Shown: piece after piece, positions 16,393 to 24,584 of the stretch
Numbering within the stretch: position 1 is the first letter of the stretch
Layout of the letters: the number at the start of each line of letters is the position of its first letter
From: G963691835 sp963691835
Lineage (GTDB): Bacteria; Pseudomonadota; Alphaproteobacteria; Thalassobaculales; Thalassobaculaceae
NCBI GenBank assembly: GCA_963691835.1
Contig: OY829383.1
Span: 2,356,001-2,420,000 of the forward strand
Length of the DNA: 64,000 nt
Direction of reading: 5' to 3'
Program-made: the position numbers and the translations under genes
Notes under the pieces: model-generated
Database searches by the model: none
Seen by the model: only the letters and a program-made list of their open reading frames with translations
Told to the model about the DNA's origin: nothing

Positions 16393-17344
16393 CGGCGCGG
16401 CAAACGGACGGGAAGGTATGGCGATCGCCAGTGGTGCTGGCTCGATATCGGGTCAGGCAGCCGGTCAGAATGGACCGAGCGGGTCCTCTGGCGGCGTTTT
16501 GAAACGCATTCTGCGGGCCTTCGGCCTCGCGAAGAACGGAGGATCCTCCGTCCGGGAGACGCTTGAGGAGCTGATCGAAGAGGATCGCCCCAGCGCTGAG
16601 GCCGAGATCGACGCCCATGAACAGGCGCTTATCCGTAATGTCCTGGGGCTGAGGGATATCACGTCCAGCGATGTGATGGTGCCCCGCGCCGACATTGTTT
16701 CAGTGGAGATCGACACGCCCCTGGATGCGCTGGCGGCCCGCATGGTGGATGGCGCGCACTCGCGCCTGCCGGTGTATCGGGAGACCCTCGATGACGCGGT
16801 CGGCATGGTCCACATCAAGGATGTGTTGGGCTCGCTCCACTCCGACGAGCCCCGGCCGCTTGAAGCGCTGGTTCGAGAGGTGCTGTTCGTTGCACCCTCC
16901 ATTCGCGCCTTGGACCTCCTTCAGGAGATGCGTCTGACCCGGCGCCACGTGGCGCTGGTCGTGGATGAATTCGGCGGCATCGACGGTTTGATCACCGTGG
17001 AAGATCTCGTCGAGGAGATCGTCGGCGAGATCAGTGACGAACATGATGTTGAAGAAGGCCCCCGAATCCTGATGCGGCCGGACGGCAGTGTGCTTGTCGA
17101 CGCCAGAACCACCGTAGAAGAGTTTGAGGAGGAGTTTGGTGAACTCTTGTCCGATGAGGAGCGTGAAGAGATCGACACCGTTGGCGGGCTCGTCTTCAGC
17201 ATCGCAGGCCGCGTTGCCACCCGGGGTGAGGTCCTGAAGCACGAGTCAGGGATTGAGTTCGAGGTTGTCGACGCGGACAGCCGCCGCATCCACAGGGTGC
17301 GGTTGCGACGGCACCGTCCCAGCGTCCCCGACGAAAAGTCCTAG
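16385..17344 (+). CDS. ybeX: CorC/YbeX family CBS-domain protein
   Basis: The product is 319 residues from ATG at 16385, overlapping ybeY by 8 bases; in-frame ATGs at 16322 and 16364 would extend it into ybeY. Two CBS motifs (SDVMVPRADIVSVE and LPVYRETLDDAVGMVHIKD, then VDEFGGIDGLITVEDLVEEI) are followed by a CorC_HlyC transporter-associated domain (DGSVLVDARTTVEEFEEEFG). There are no membrane helices, so it is the soluble YbeX/CorC type linked to Mg/Co homeostasis and ribosome biology, not a hemolysin. Confidence 0.92.
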   Translation: MSDGAANGREGMAIASGAGSISGQAAGQNGPSGSSGGVLKRILRAFGLAKNGGSSVRETLEELIEEDRPSAEAEIDAHEQALIRNVLGLRDITSSDVMVPRADIVSVEIDTPLDALAARMVDGAHSRLPVYRETLDDAVGMVHIKDVLGSLHSDEPRPLEALVREVLFVAPSIRALDLLQEMRLTRRHVALVVDEFGGIDGLITVEDLVEEIVGEISDEHDVEEGPRILMRPDGSVLVDARTTVEEFEEEFGELLSDEEREEIDTVGGLVFSIAGRVATRGEVLKHESGIEFEVVDADSRRIHRVRLRRHRPSVPDEKS

Positions 17345-17345
17345 A

Positions 17346-18998
17346 GTGACCCTGTCGGCCAGTGTCGGACGGAGTGTCAGACGGGCCGCTGATCGCTGGG
17401 CCGGACTTCTCGCGGCGCGGCGTTGGTGGGTTTCGGGTCTGTCGATCTTTCTGGGTGCGCTTCTCGCCCTATCCCTACCACCGTTTAATCTGCTGATCTT
17501 TCTGGTTCTTTTCGGCTGGCCGGTCCTTCGGCTTGGTCACGCTGTTGGGGCATGGTCGGCATTCTGGATCGGCTGGACCTTCGGGTTCGGGTACTTCGTC
17601 GCGGGACTCTATTGGATCTCGAACGCACTGCTTGTTTACGGGGACAAGCATGCCTGGCTGGTACCCTTCGCCGCGGCCGGATTGCCCGCGGTTCTCTCAG
17701 TCTATTGGGGGATCGCCGCCGTCATCTGCCATGGCCTTGAGCGGCGATGGTCCATGGGACCCATCTCTCGCGCGCTTATTCTCGCCTCTCTGTTTGGGTT
17801 TGTTGAATGGTTACGGGGCGTGGCCTTCACCGGCTTTCCCTGGAACCTGCCCGCTTATGTGTGGTCGGACACGCACGAGATCCTTCAACTCGCTTCTGTT
17901 GTCGGCGCGTATGGGCTCAGCGCTCTCACACTGGCGCTTGGATGCCAGGGCGGTGCGCTCTTGGCTCCGGGCCTCTCGGAGCGTGGCCGGGCCGTTGTTG
18001 CAATCATTCTCTTGGGTGCGGTTTCCGGTTCGTGGATGTGGGGGGCTGACCGGCTGCCCGACGGAGCTGCAGAAGTGCGGGAAGACGCTGTTGTCCGTCT
18101 CGTTCAAGGCAACATCCCACAGGCGGAGAAGTGGAAACGGGATCTGCGGGAAGCCCATCTGGCCCGGTATGTCCAAATGACCCGCGCACCAGAGGGGGTG
18201 AGAAGGCCGCAGGCGGAGACGGACAGGGAATCTCCAGATCCAACCATCGTGATCTGGCCCGAGACGGCCGCCCCGATGCTGCTGAACGAGGCCCCGCGGG
18301 TGATCGAGCTGTTGGCCGCGGCCGCACCCCGGTCCGGTACCCTGATTACAGGTGCGCCCAGAATCAACCGTGACGGCACCAATCAGGGAGAGCGCCCGCG
18401 TTTCTACAACAGCGCCTTCATCATCCCCGGCGCTGATCCGGTGTCGGATTCGCCGATCAACGTTCGTGTTTACGACAAGTCTCACCTGGTTCCATTTGGC
18501 GAGTATGTTCCTTTCCGCGAAGTCCTGGATTTTGGGGCGATCGCAGGACGGGGAACGGATTTCACGCCCGGGCCTGGTGTCCGGACACTTGAGATTGCCG
18601 GACTCGGTCGAGCGGTCCCTCTGATCTGCTACGAGATCATCTTTCCCGGGGCCGTTGTGCCCGAAGAGGGGCCGCGTCCCGATGTCCTGCTCAATCTGAC
18701 CAACGATGCCTGGTACGGATACAGCACCGGACCGTTTCAGCATTACGCCATTTCAGCCATGCGCGCCGTCGAAGAGGGCATACCTGTGATTCGGTCCGCA
18801 AATACAGGTATTTCGGGCGTTATAGACCCTTATGGACGAACTGTAGGGTCTCTCGATCTACAATACGCTGGCGTGCTGGATACTGTGGTTCCTGCGCCGC
18901 TTGATAAAGTAACCGCCTACGTTAGGCTTGGCGAGTATGGATTTTTTATAGTTTTGGCAACATTAATCGGGATTGGTATAATCAATTTTAGAAGGTGA
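17346..18998 (+). CDS. lnt: Apolipoprotein N-acyltransferase
   Basis: An integral inner-membrane protein of 550 residues from GTG at 17346, one base after the ybeX stop; the longer frame from 17253 would overlap ybeX by 92 bases. Several N-terminal hydrophobic helices are followed by a nitrilase domain. Catalytic residues are visible as Glu in IWPETAAPM, Lys in YDKSHLVPFGEYVPFR and Cys in ICYEIIFPG. Lnt transfers the third acyl chain to the N-terminal Cys of lipoproteins. DNA at the last 150 bases becomes AT-richer towards the regulator gene. Confidence 0.95.
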   Translation: MTLSASVGRSVRRAADRWAGLLAARRWWVSGLSIFLGALLALSLPPFNLLIFLVLFGWPVLRLGHAVGAWSAFWIGWTFGFGYFVAGLYWISNALLVYGDKHAWLVPFAAAGLPAVLSVYWGIAAVICHGLERRWSMGPISRALILASLFGFVEWLRGVAFTGFPWNLPAYVWSDTHEILQLASVVGAYGLSALTLALGCQGGALLAPGLSERGRAVVAIILLGAVSGSWMWGADRLPDGAAEVREDAVVRLVQGNIPQAEKWKRDLREAHLARYVQMTRAPEGVRRPQAETDRESPDPTIVIWPETAAPMLLNEAPRVIELLAAAAPRSGTLITGAPRINRDGTNQGERPRFYNSAFIIPGADPVSDSPINVRVYDKSHLVPFGEYVPFREVLDFGAIAGRGTDFTPGPGVRTLEIAGLGRAVPLICYEIIFPGAVVPEEGPRPDVLLNLTNDAWYGYSTGPFQHYAISAMRAVEEGIPVIRSANTGISGVIDPYGRTVGSLDLQYAGVLDTVVPAPLDKVTAYVRLGEYGFFIVLATLIGIGIINFRR

Positions 18999-19046
18999 GT
19001 AGTTTCGATTACATAACTACTTCTCAGTGCGAGTACTAAAGGCTTC

Positions 19047-19075
19047 TTGACTGCATATGATTGTATGGATATTAG
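19047..19075 (+). promoter_or_regulatory. Sigma-70-type promoter for the XRE regulator
   Basis: TTGACT at 19047-19052 and TATTAG at 19070-19075 are 17 bases apart. The predicted transcript would start near 19082. This places the TTG at 19076 before or at the transcription start and argues for the regulator start at ATG 19115, which has GGAAG 7 bases upstream. Confidence 0.6.
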
Positions 19076-19114
19076 TTGATCAAGAAGCGGTTTGAGAATT
19101 TTGGAAGACCACAA

Positions 19115-19573
19115 ATGGAAGAAGGCAAGGGTCGGCGCCGGTCACGGCGTATGGCGAGTCAGGGAAAACCGAACCCGATTGATGTTCATGTCGGCGCACG
19201 GGTCCGTCTGCGAAGAACCCTTCTGGGGATGAGTCAGGAAAAGTTGGGCGAGTCGATTGGTCTGACGTTTCAGCAAGTCCAAAAATATGAACGCGGTGCA
19301 AATAGGATTGGCGCATCGCGACTTCACGATCTCAGTCGAGTCCTTGATGTACCTGTCTCCTATTTCTTCGATGACATGTCGGACGAGGTCAGTTCTCAAT
19401 CGCCCGGACTATTGTACGCGGAAGACAAGGATCCCGAGGTTTATGTCGCTGACTCGGACCCAATGTCCAAACGAGAGACTCTGGAGTTAGTGCGGGCGTA
19501 CTACGGCATTCAGGATCCGGAAGCCCGGCGGAGACTGTTTGAACTCGCGCGGGCTTTGTCGAGCGCGACCTAA
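19115..19573 (+). CDS. XRE-family regulator (PraR-like)
   Basis: The 152-residue protein has a basic N terminus and an XRE helix-turn-helix at about residues 27-80. The motifs NPIDVHVGARVRLRR, MSQEKLGESIGLTFQQVQKY and NRIGASRLHDLSRVLDVPV match the alphaproteobacterial PraR-type regulators. The C-terminal part (MSKRETLELVRAYYGI, RRRLFELARAL) is shared by that group. It sits between lnt and metK, as in many Rhodospirillales, and has its own promoter. Relatives control attachment, quorum sensing or cell-cycle-linked genes; the target here is unknown. ATG at 19151 is an alternative start. Confidence 0.85.
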   Translation: MEEGKGRRRSRRMASQGKPNPIDVHVGARVRLRRTLLGMSQEKLGESIGLTFQQVQKYERGANRIGASRLHDLSRVLDVPVSYFFDDMSDEVSSQSPGLLYAEDKDPEVYVADSDPMSKRETLELVRAYYGIQDPEARRRLFELARALSSAT

Positions 19574-19745
19574 TCAATCCCACTCCCAATCTTTGGTCTT
19601 GACCGCGTGGCGGCGGTGTAGCACGAACACGGTCTTTCTCGGGGCCCCAAAGGCTGTCTGCAAGCGCCGGACAATCGGAGGATGGCCGCGGTTCGTCGAG
19701 GCGTCGACATTCGGGCGGCGCGATACTCTTCCGTCGGAGTGGTCC

Positions 19746-20915
19746 GTGTCGCAAAGCAGCTATCTTTTCACCAGCGAATCCGTCTCCGAAGGACACCCCG
19801 ACAAGGTGTGTGACCGGATCTCCGACACGGTCGTCGATCTGTTCCTTGCGGCTGAGCCGGAAGCCAGGGTGGCTTGCGAGACGCTTGCAACGACGAACAA
19901 GGTCATTCTTGCGGGCGAGACGCGGGGACCGGCCTCCGTCAGTCACGAACTGATGGAAGAGCATATCCGCGCGGCGGTCCGCGAAATCGGTTACGAGCAG
20001 GACGGGTTCCACTGGGAGAACTTCGACCTGGATATCCTGTTGCACGAGCAATCCAGCGACATCGCCGTCGGTGTTGACGCCGCTGGCAATAAGGACGAGG
20101 GGGCAGGCGATCAGGGGATCATGTTCGGCTTCGCATGCCGCGAAACCGAGGCGTTGATGCCGGCGCCGATCCATCTGGCCCACCGGATCCTCAAGGACAT
20201 GGCGGATGCCCGCCGCTCTGGTGCAGTCGCCAATCTTGGGCCGGATTCGAAGAGCCAGGTCACGCTTCGTTATGAAGACGGCAAGCCGGTTGCCGCCGAG
20301 TCCGTTGTTGTGTCCACGCAGCACGCCGACGGTCTCAGCCAGGAGGACGTCAAAGAGATCGTTCGTCCGTTCGTTCTCGCGGCCCTGCCCGACGGGTGGA
20401 TGTGTCCCGAGGAAACGTTTTACGTGAACCCGACTGGCCGGTTCGTCATCGGCGGGCCCGATGGCGATGCCGGGCTGACCGGCCGAAAGATCATTGTCGA
20501 TACCTACGGCGGTGCCGCCCCCCACGGCGGCGGTGCCTTCTCCGGTAAGGACCCGACCAAGGTTGACCGGTCCGCGGCCTATGCGGCGCGGTATGTGGCC
20601 AAGAACGTCGTGGCCGCCGGTCTCGCGGATAAGTGTACCATCCAGCTCTCCTACGCGATTGGCGTGCCGCATCCGTTGTCTGTCTACGTTGATACCTACG
20701 GCACCGGTCAGGTCGATGAGACGCAACTTGGCCTGAAGATCAATGAGATGGTCGATCTGTCTCCGCGCGGAATTCGACAACGGCTTGGTATGAACGCGCC
20801 GATCTATGCCAGGACGGCCGCGTACGGTCATTTCGGCCGGGCCCCTGATTCCGACGGTGGTTTCGGTTGGGAGAAGCTCGACCTCGTCGACGATCTCAAG
20901 TCAGCGTTCGCCTGA
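19746..20915 (+). CDS. metK: S-adenosylmethionine synthase
   Basis: The product is 389 residues from GTG at 19746, preceded by GGAG 6 bases away; an upstream open frame to 19539 overlaps the regulator and is not conserved in kind. Motifs are FTSESVSEGHPDKVCD, GAGDQGIMFG and GGGAFSGKDPTKVDRSAAY. It makes S-adenosylmethionine from ATP and methionine, the donor used by MiaB, TrmB and UbiG in this window. I looked for SAM-II and SAM/SAH riboswitch cores in the 170-base leader and found none. Confidence 0.96.
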   Translation: MSQSSYLFTSESVSEGHPDKVCDRISDTVVDLFLAAEPEARVACETLATTNKVILAGETRGPASVSHELMEEHIRAAVREIGYEQDGFHWENFDLDILLHEQSSDIAVGVDAAGNKDEGAGDQGIMFGFACRETEALMPAPIHLAHRILKDMADARRSGAVANLGPDSKSQVTLRYEDGKPVAAESVVVSTQHADGLSQEDVKEIVRPFVLAALPDGWMCPEETFYVNPTGRFVIGGPDGDAGLTGRKIIVDTYGGAAPHGGGAFSGKDPTKVDRSAAYAARYVAKNVVAAGLADKCTIQLSYAIGVPHPLSVYVDTYGTGQVDETQLGLKINEMVDLSPRGIRQRLGMNAPIYARTAAYGHFGRAPDSDGGFGWEKLDLVDDLKSAFA

Positions 20916-20926
20916 TCCATGATCCG

Positions 20927-21628
20927 ATGACCGACGGCGCCGACATCCCACCGGCGCGGCGGTTCTACGGACGCCGCCGGGGCCGGCCCCTTCGGGCGGG
21001 CATGGAGCGCCTGATGGCAGAGCGTTTAAGCGCGCTCTCCATAGATCCTGATGCCCATCCGGTGCCGACAGACCCCCGCGTGTTCTTCGACGGTCCGGTC
21101 GAACAGGTCTGGTTGGAAATCGGATTTGGCGCGGGTGAGCATCTCGCCTGGCAGGCCAGGATGCACCCTGACGTCGGGATCCTCGGTTTTGAGCCTTTTC
21201 TGAACGGTGTCGCCAGCCTGCTGCGTCATATCGAAGACGGCAGCCTGACCAACGTCCGAATTCATCCCGATGACACGCGCCCGGTTCTGGACCGGTTGTC
21301 CGGGGGGGCGGTAGACCGGATCTTCGTTCTGTTTCCGGACCCATGGCCGAAGGTCCGTCATCATTTCCGGCGGATCATTCAGACCGAGTCCTTGGATACC
21401 TTCGCCCGCCTGCTTCGCCCCGGGGGCGAGCTGCGCATGGCAAGCGATGATATGCCCTATGTCCGGTGGATGCTGGAGCGAGCCTGCGCCCACAGTGAGT
21501 TCCAATGGACGGCGGCGGGCCCGGGCGATTGGCGGGAACGTCCGCACGATTGGCCGGAAACCAGGTATGAGGCGAAAGCGCGGAAGGCTGGACGACGTCC
21601 TGCCTTTCTGAGCTTTCGACGGAAATAG
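20927..21628 (+). CDS. trmB: tRNA (guanine-N7-)-methyltransferase
   Basis: The product is 233 residues from ATG at 20927, 11 bases after metK. The SAM-binding motif is LEIGFGAGEHL, and the catalytic/tRNA-binding signature is FPDPWPKVRHHFRRI. It methylates G46 of tRNA variable loops. An N-terminal Arg-rich stretch (FYGRRRGRPLRAG) is typical of alphaproteobacterial TrmB. Close spacing suggests cotranscription with metK. Confidence 0.94.
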   Translation: MTDGADIPPARRFYGRRRGRPLRAGMERLMAERLSALSIDPDAHPVPTDPRVFFDGPVEQVWLEIGFGAGEHLAWQARMHPDVGILGFEPFLNGVASLLRHIEDGSLTNVRIHPDDTRPVLDRLSGGAVDRIFVLFPDPWPKVRHHFRRIIQTESLDTFARLLRPGGELRMASDDMPYVRWMLERACAHSEFQWTAAGPGDWRERPHDWPETRYEAKARKAGRRPAFLSFRRK

Positions 21629-21681
21629 GAACACCAAAGCCGTCAGGCGTGCCAAAGCTGCGCGTCTGGGCTTCCCGAGCC

Positions 21682-21710
21682 TTGCGGTCTCAGTCGCAAA
21701 GGCGTATAGA
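21682..21710 (+). promoter_or_regulatory. Probable promoter of the rimP-nusA-infB operon
   Basis: TTGCGG at 21682-21687 and TATAGA at 21705-21710 are 17 bases apart. The expected start near 21717 would make the transcript enter the hairpin at 21740 almost immediately, which fits an attenuated leader. Confidence 0.45.
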
Positions 21711-21739
21711 GACCCCTTACATTGCGATGCAGGATCGTG

Positions 21740-21762
21740 GTGGGCCTCTGGCCCACTTTTTT
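21740..21762 (+). terminator. Intrinsic terminator/attenuator in the rimP leader
   Basis: A perfect 7-bp stem GTGGGCC-TCT-GGCCCAC is followed by six T residues. It lies 112 bases after trmB and 35 bases before rimP. It may end the metK-trmB transcript, or act as an attenuator of the nusA operon, whose first gene it precedes in the direction of transcription. NusA-dependent feedback on this operon is known in other bacteria; the link here is inference. Confidence 0.85.
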
Positions 21763-21797
21763 ATTGGCGGAACGCCGCCCCGGACGCAGGACGACGC

Positions 21798-22295
21798 ATG
21801 AAGGACCCGCTCGTGGAGAGGATCGAGGGCGTGATCGGCCCGACGATCGCGGACATGGGCTATGAGCTTGTCCGCGTGGCCATGGTTCAAGGGCGTCGAC
21901 AGACGGCTCAGATCATGGCAGAGCGGATGGACCGCGCGCCGATGACGGTTGAGGACTGTGCCGATATCAGCCGAACGGTCTCTGTTTTGCTCGATGTGGA
22001 GGATCCGATCTCCGGTGAGTACCAGCTCGAGGTCAGCTCCCCGGGGATCGACAGGCCGCTGACGCGGGTCGGCGATTTTGAGCGCTTTGCCGGTTTCGAG
22101 GCAAAGATCGAGATGGCCGCGTTGATAGACGGCCGGCGGCGGTACAGGGGACGTATCGCGGGCGTCGAGGATGGAATGATCCGCCTGGAGGCGGAGGACG
22201 GCGCCGTTCATACGGTGGCCTTTGAGGGGATCCGGAGCGCCAAGCTGGTGCTGACGGACGCGTTGATCGAAGCGACCCAGTCGCAGCAGATCTGA
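21798..22295 (+). CDS. rimP: Ribosome maturation factor RimP
   Basis: The 165-residue protein has the two-domain RimP layout: an N-terminal alpha/beta domain (VERIEGVIGPTIADMGYELV, then LDVEDPISGEYQLEVSSPGI) and a C-terminal SH3-like barrel. It supports 30S subunit assembly. AGGA 7 bases before the ATG supports the start. It is the first gene of the rimP-nusA-ylxR-infB-rbfA-truB-rpsO operon. Confidence 0.95.
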   Translation: MKDPLVERIEGVIGPTIADMGYELVRVAMVQGRRQTAQIMAERMDRAPMTVEDCADISRTVSVLLDVEDPISGEYQLEVSSPGIDRPLTRVGDFERFAGFEAKIEMAALIDGRRRYRGRIAGVEDGMIRLEAEDGAVHTVAFEGIRSAKLVLTDALIEATQSQQI

Positions 22296-22320
22296 TCGAG
22301 AGAGGCGAGCGAGAAGTACG

Positions 22321-23895
22321 ATGTCGATGGATATTGCCACCCTTCCGAAGATGGAACTGATTCAGGTCGCCGACGTTGTGGCGCGGGAGAAGGGCATCGA
22401 GCGGGACGAAGTGCTGCAGGCGATGGAGCAGGCCATCCAGAAGGCCGGCCGCTCGAAGTATGGTCACGAGCATGACATTCGGGCGACGATCGACCGCTCC
22501 AGCGGCGAGATCCGGTTGGTTCGGTGCACGACCGTGGTCGAAGAGATTGAAGACGAGATCACGCAGATCACCGAGGAGCAGGCCCAGAGCCGCGATCCGT
22601 CCTTGAAGGTCGGTGATGTGATCAGCGATCCGCTGCCCCCGATCGACTTTGGCCGTATCGCCGCCCAGACCGCGAAACAAGTTATCGTCCAGGAAGTCCG
22701 CCGGGTCGAGCGGGAACGCCAGTTCGAGGAGTTCAAGGACCGGGTTGGCGAGATTGTGAACGGCATCGTCAAGCGGGTCGAGTTTGGCAACGTGACGGTG
22801 GATCTCGGCCGCGCGGAGGGTGTCATCCGGCGTGACGAGCTTATCCCGCGGGAGGCGTTCCGGCAGGGCGACCGAGTTCGGGCCTACATCGCCGACGTCC
22901 GTGAGGAACAGCGTGGCCCGCAGATCTTCCTGTCCCGCACCCGCCCCGAGTTCATGAAAGGTCTGTTCCGCCAGGAAGTCCCTGAGATCTATGACGGTAT
23001 CATCGAGATCCGCGCGGCAGCCCGCGATCCGGGGAGCCGGGCCAAGATCGCCGTGATCTCCCATGACGGCAGCATTGATCCAGTCGGCGCGTGCGTCGGC
23101 ATGCGCGGTAGCCGCGTGCAGGCGGTGGTTGCCGAACTCCAAGGTGAGAAGATCGACATCATCCCCTGGTCCGAGGACCCGGCGACCTTCGTGGTCAACG
23201 GTCTCGCCCCCGCCGAAGTCGCCAAGGTTGTGCTTGATGACGAGGCCGGACGGATTGAGGTGGTCGTGCCCGATGAGCAGCTCAGCCTCGCGATTGGCCG
23301 GCGAGGTCAGAACGTGCGCCTCGCCTCCATGCTCACCGGCTGGGATATCGATATCCTGACCGAGCAGGAGGAATCGGAGCGCCGCCAGGAGGAATTCCGA
23401 TCCCGCTCCCGGAAGTTCATGGAAGCGCTCGACATCGACGATGTCATCGCCCATCTCTTGGTGGCGGAAGGCTTCACCTCCGTTGATGAGATCGCCTACA
23501 CACCGATCGAAGAGTTGATGCAGATCGAGGGCTTTGATGAGGGTGTGGCCGGTGAGTTGCAGGATCGCGCGCTTGTTTACACCGAAGCCGAGCGGGAGCG
23601 TTTGGACGCGCGGCGGTTGGAGTTGGGCGTGACCGAAGAACTCGTCGAGCATACGGGCTTCACGCCGGAGGTTCTGGTGACCCTGGGTGAGGCTGGGGTT
23701 AAGACGATCGATGACCTTGGGGATCTCGCCAGTGACGAGCTGATCGAGATTCTTCCTGATACCGGGCTTACCATGGAGCAGGCGAACGAGATCATCATGG
23801 CGGCCCGTGCGCATTGGTTTGATGACGAGGAAGCCGAAGCGGAAGCTGACGGCGACGCGGACGAAGGGGACGGTGCATCCGGTGAGCCATCGTGA
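22321..23895 (+). CDS. nusA: Transcription termination/antitermination factor NusA
   Basis: The 524-residue protein has an N-terminal RNA-polymerase binding domain (1-125), an S1 domain (VNGIVKRVEFGNVTVDLG), two KH domains (SIDPVGACVGMRGSRVQAV; LAIGRRGQNVRLAS), two acidic C-terminal helix-hairpin-helix repeats and an acidic tail ending in Glu/Asp/Gly. It modulates pausing, termination and rRNA antitermination. A reverse-strand frame of 705 codons across it is a GC-driven shadow. Confidence 0.97.
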   Translation: MSMDIATLPKMELIQVADVVAREKGIERDEVLQAMEQAIQKAGRSKYGHEHDIRATIDRSSGEIRLVRCTTVVEEIEDEITQITEEQAQSRDPSLKVGDVISDPLPPIDFGRIAAQTAKQVIVQEVRRVERERQFEEFKDRVGEIVNGIVKRVEFGNVTVDLGRAEGVIRRDELIPREAFRQGDRVRAYIADVREEQRGPQIFLSRTRPEFMKGLFRQEVPEIYDGIIEIRAAARDPGSRAKIAVISHDGSIDPVGACVGMRGSRVQAVVAELQGEKIDIIPWSEDPATFVVNGLAPAEVAKVVLDDEAGRIEVVVPDEQLSLAIGRRGQNVRLASMLTGWDIDILTEQEESERRQEEFRSRSRKFMEALDIDDVIAHLLVAEGFTSVDEIAYTPIEELMQIEGFDEGVAGELQDRALVYTEAERERLDARRLELGVTEELVEHTGFTPEVLVTLGEAGVKTIDDLGDLASDELIEILPDTGLTMEQANEIIMAARAHWFDDEEAEAEADGDADEGDGASGEPS

Positions 23896-24547
23896 CGCCC
23901 ATCGTCGGAGTACCGGGGACGACGGTCCCGAGCGCCGGTGTCTCGTCACCGGTGAACGGGGTGCTATCGAGCCTCTGATCCGATTTGTTGTTGGTCCAGC
24001 CGACGACGTCGTACCGGACGTGGATGAACGGTTGCCGGGCCGGGGCATGTGGGTAACGGCAGATCGGGCCGTTTTGACCCGCGCGGTTGACCGGCGGGCC
24101 TTCTCCCGCGGCGCCAAACGCTCGGTTATCGTGTCCGACGACCTGCTCACGCAGGTTGAGGGACGTCTGCTGGACCGGTTTCAGCGCACGCTCGGCCTTG
24201 CCCGTCGGGCGGGTTGTGCGTTCGCCGGTCAGAAAAAGGTTGAAGAGGCGGCCCGGTCGGGCCGGATCATTGGGCTGGTCGAAGCGACCGACCCAGGGGA
24301 CCACGCCAGAGTGCGCGGCCTAGATCCGGCGGTGGAGCGGGTGACAGGTGCCCTGGCGGAAGAACTTGGGCAGCCCTTCGACAGGCCACGGGCGGTGCAT
24401 GTGGCGGTGGTGGATGATCGGTCCGGTGCGGGCGCCGGATTTTTGGATCGATTGAGACGGGATTCCAGGCGACTGGCTGGTGTCCGCAACGGAACAGGTC
24501 GACTCGGGTTGGAAAACCCGGTCGGCGGGTGTATTCAACCGGGATGA
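23882..24547 (+). CDS. YlxR-like RNA-binding protein (DUF448)
   Basis: The product is about 221 residues from GTG at 23882, overlapping nusA by 14 bases, with GGGGA about 11 bases upstream; GTG at 23873 is possible. The N-terminal YlxR fold has ERRCLVTGE and RFVVGP..RGMWVTADR. The second half (LLDRFQRTLGLARRAGCAFAGQKKVEEAAR) resembles the L7Ae/YlxQ-type RNA-binding domain, a fusion common in alphaproteobacteria. It sits between nusA and infB as usual and is thought to act with transcription/translation factors or RNase P. Confidence 0.9.
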   Translation: MSHRDAHRRSTGDDGPERRCLVTGERGAIEPLIRFVVGPADDVVPDVDERLPGRGMWVTADRAVLTRAVDRRAFSRGAKRSVIVSDDLLTQVEGRLLDRFQRTLGLARRAGCAFAGQKKVEEAARSGRIIGLVEATDPGDHARVRGLDPAVERVTGALAEELGQPFDRPRAVHVAVVDDRSGAGAGFLDRLRRDSRRLAGVRNGTGRLGLENPVGGCIQPG

Positions 24548-24584
24548 GCCGCAAAGGCGGGTCTCTTAACGACGACGGCGAAGC

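Noticed and set aside
19574..19745. SAM riboswitch before metK
   Set aside because: The leader shows neither the SAM-II pseudoknot core nor a SAM/SAH-type core that I could recognise.
22033..24150. Long reverse-strand frame of 705 codons
   Set aside because: It lies antisense to rimP, nusA and ylxR, all clear genes. Its composition and lack of domain motifs are those of a GC-rich shadow frame.
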